From assembly GCA_964520785.1 (NCBI GenBank), contig CAZFQG010000172.1, forward strand, positions 1 to 13,889: a DNA stretch of 13,889 bases, given 5' to 3'. The position numbers and the translations under genes are program-made. Shown here one piece after another: positions 13,789 through 13,889 of the stretch. This stretch comes from CAZFQG01 sp964520785 (lineage in GTDB: Bacteria > Planctomycetota > Planctomycetia > Pirellulales > Thermoguttaceae). Positions within the stretch are counted from its first letter, which is position 1. Each line of letters starts with the position of its first letter. A model generated the notes under the pieces. That model was not told the origin of the DNA, searched no databases, and saw only the letters and a program-made list of their open reading frames with translations.

Positions 13789-13889
13789 TCAGTCGGCCGC
13801 GAAGATCGGCTCTTCGCCCCGCAACTCATTCAGCGCGTTCCTCGCGGCGCGTTGTTCAGCTTCTTTCTTGCTGCATTTACCGGAAAACT
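13789..13889 (-). CDS. C-terminal dsRNA-binding domain, probably ribonuclease III (partial)
   Basis: The last 32 residues of a protein whose start lies beyond the window. They contain SGKCSKKEAEQRAARNALNEL, which matches the final helix of the double-stranded-RNA-binding fold (GxxSKKxAEQxAAxxAL), with the two lysines that contact RNA phosphate. About ten further residues follow and the frame ends in TGA at 13789-13791. In bacteria this motif at a C-terminus most often belongs to ribonuclease III, which cuts double-stranded RNA in rRNA maturation and mRNA decay. Other dsRNA-binding proteins cannot be excluded because the catalytic domain is outside the window. The gene converges on the DUF4129 gene, with 38 bases between the two stops and no clear hairpin-plus-T-run terminator. 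Confidence 0.8.
   Translation of the reverse strand, partial: FSGKCSKKEAEQRAARNALNELRGEEPIFAAD

Overview
The window is G+C-rich, densely coding DNA. The most planctomycete-like part is the MoxR / DUF58 / DUF4129 operon, and its combination with a ChbG/YdjC deacetylase and a FkbH-like protein fits Planctomycetota or a related bacterium. This lineage call is inferred from gene content, since there is no rRNA or other marker gene. I see no tRNA, rRNA, CRISPR array, insertion sequence or integrase.

Layout. 1-613: a small two-segment membrane protein of unknown function (212-502, +), preceded by an extended -10 promoter candidate. 614-6503 (+): a tight four-gene operon with a class II glutamine-dependent asparagine synthetase-like amidotransferase, a stand-alone acyl carrier protein, an 849-residue fusion of an acyl-AMP ligase to an NH3-dependent NAD synthase-like amidating domain, and a tandem GNAT-type acyltransferase. 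6551-9155 (-): a convergent two-gene operon with a ChbG/YdjC-type carbohydrate deacetylase followed, through an overlapping stop codon and Shine-Dalgarno, by a 610-residue FkbH-like protein (HAD-IIIC plus GNAT) that carries an unusual Cys-rich N-terminal extension. It is driven by a near-consensus TTGACA-N17-TACAAT promoter at 9227-9255. 9156-9510: a divergent intergenic region with that promoter, a weaker promoter candidate for the next operon and several dyads. 9511-13750 (+): MoxR AAA+ ATPase, DUF58 protein, and a large membrane protein with a long low-complexity region and a C-terminal DUF4129-like domain. 13789-13889 (-): the last 32 codons of a protein with a double-stranded-RNA-binding C-terminus, probably ribonuclease III, running off the window.

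How the genes may work together. The six genes from 614 to 9155 look like one ACP-dependent acyl/amide tailoring module. A carboxylic acid is activated (acyl-AMP ligase) or loaded as a phosphoglycerate-type unit (FkbH-like) and carried on the ACP. Carboxyl groups are amidated by AsnB and/or the NadE-like domain, and an acyl group is transferred by GNAT folds to an acceptor. The acceptor may be an amino sugar freed by the deacetylase. No glycosyltransferase, flippase or ketosynthase is in the window, so the module either modifies a glycan made elsewhere or makes a small acyl-amide. The enzyme families are well supported; the pathway is inference. The MoxR-DUF58-DUF4129 operon is a separate envelope-associated or chaperone system of a common type, but its membrane protein lacks a recognisable transglutaminase core.
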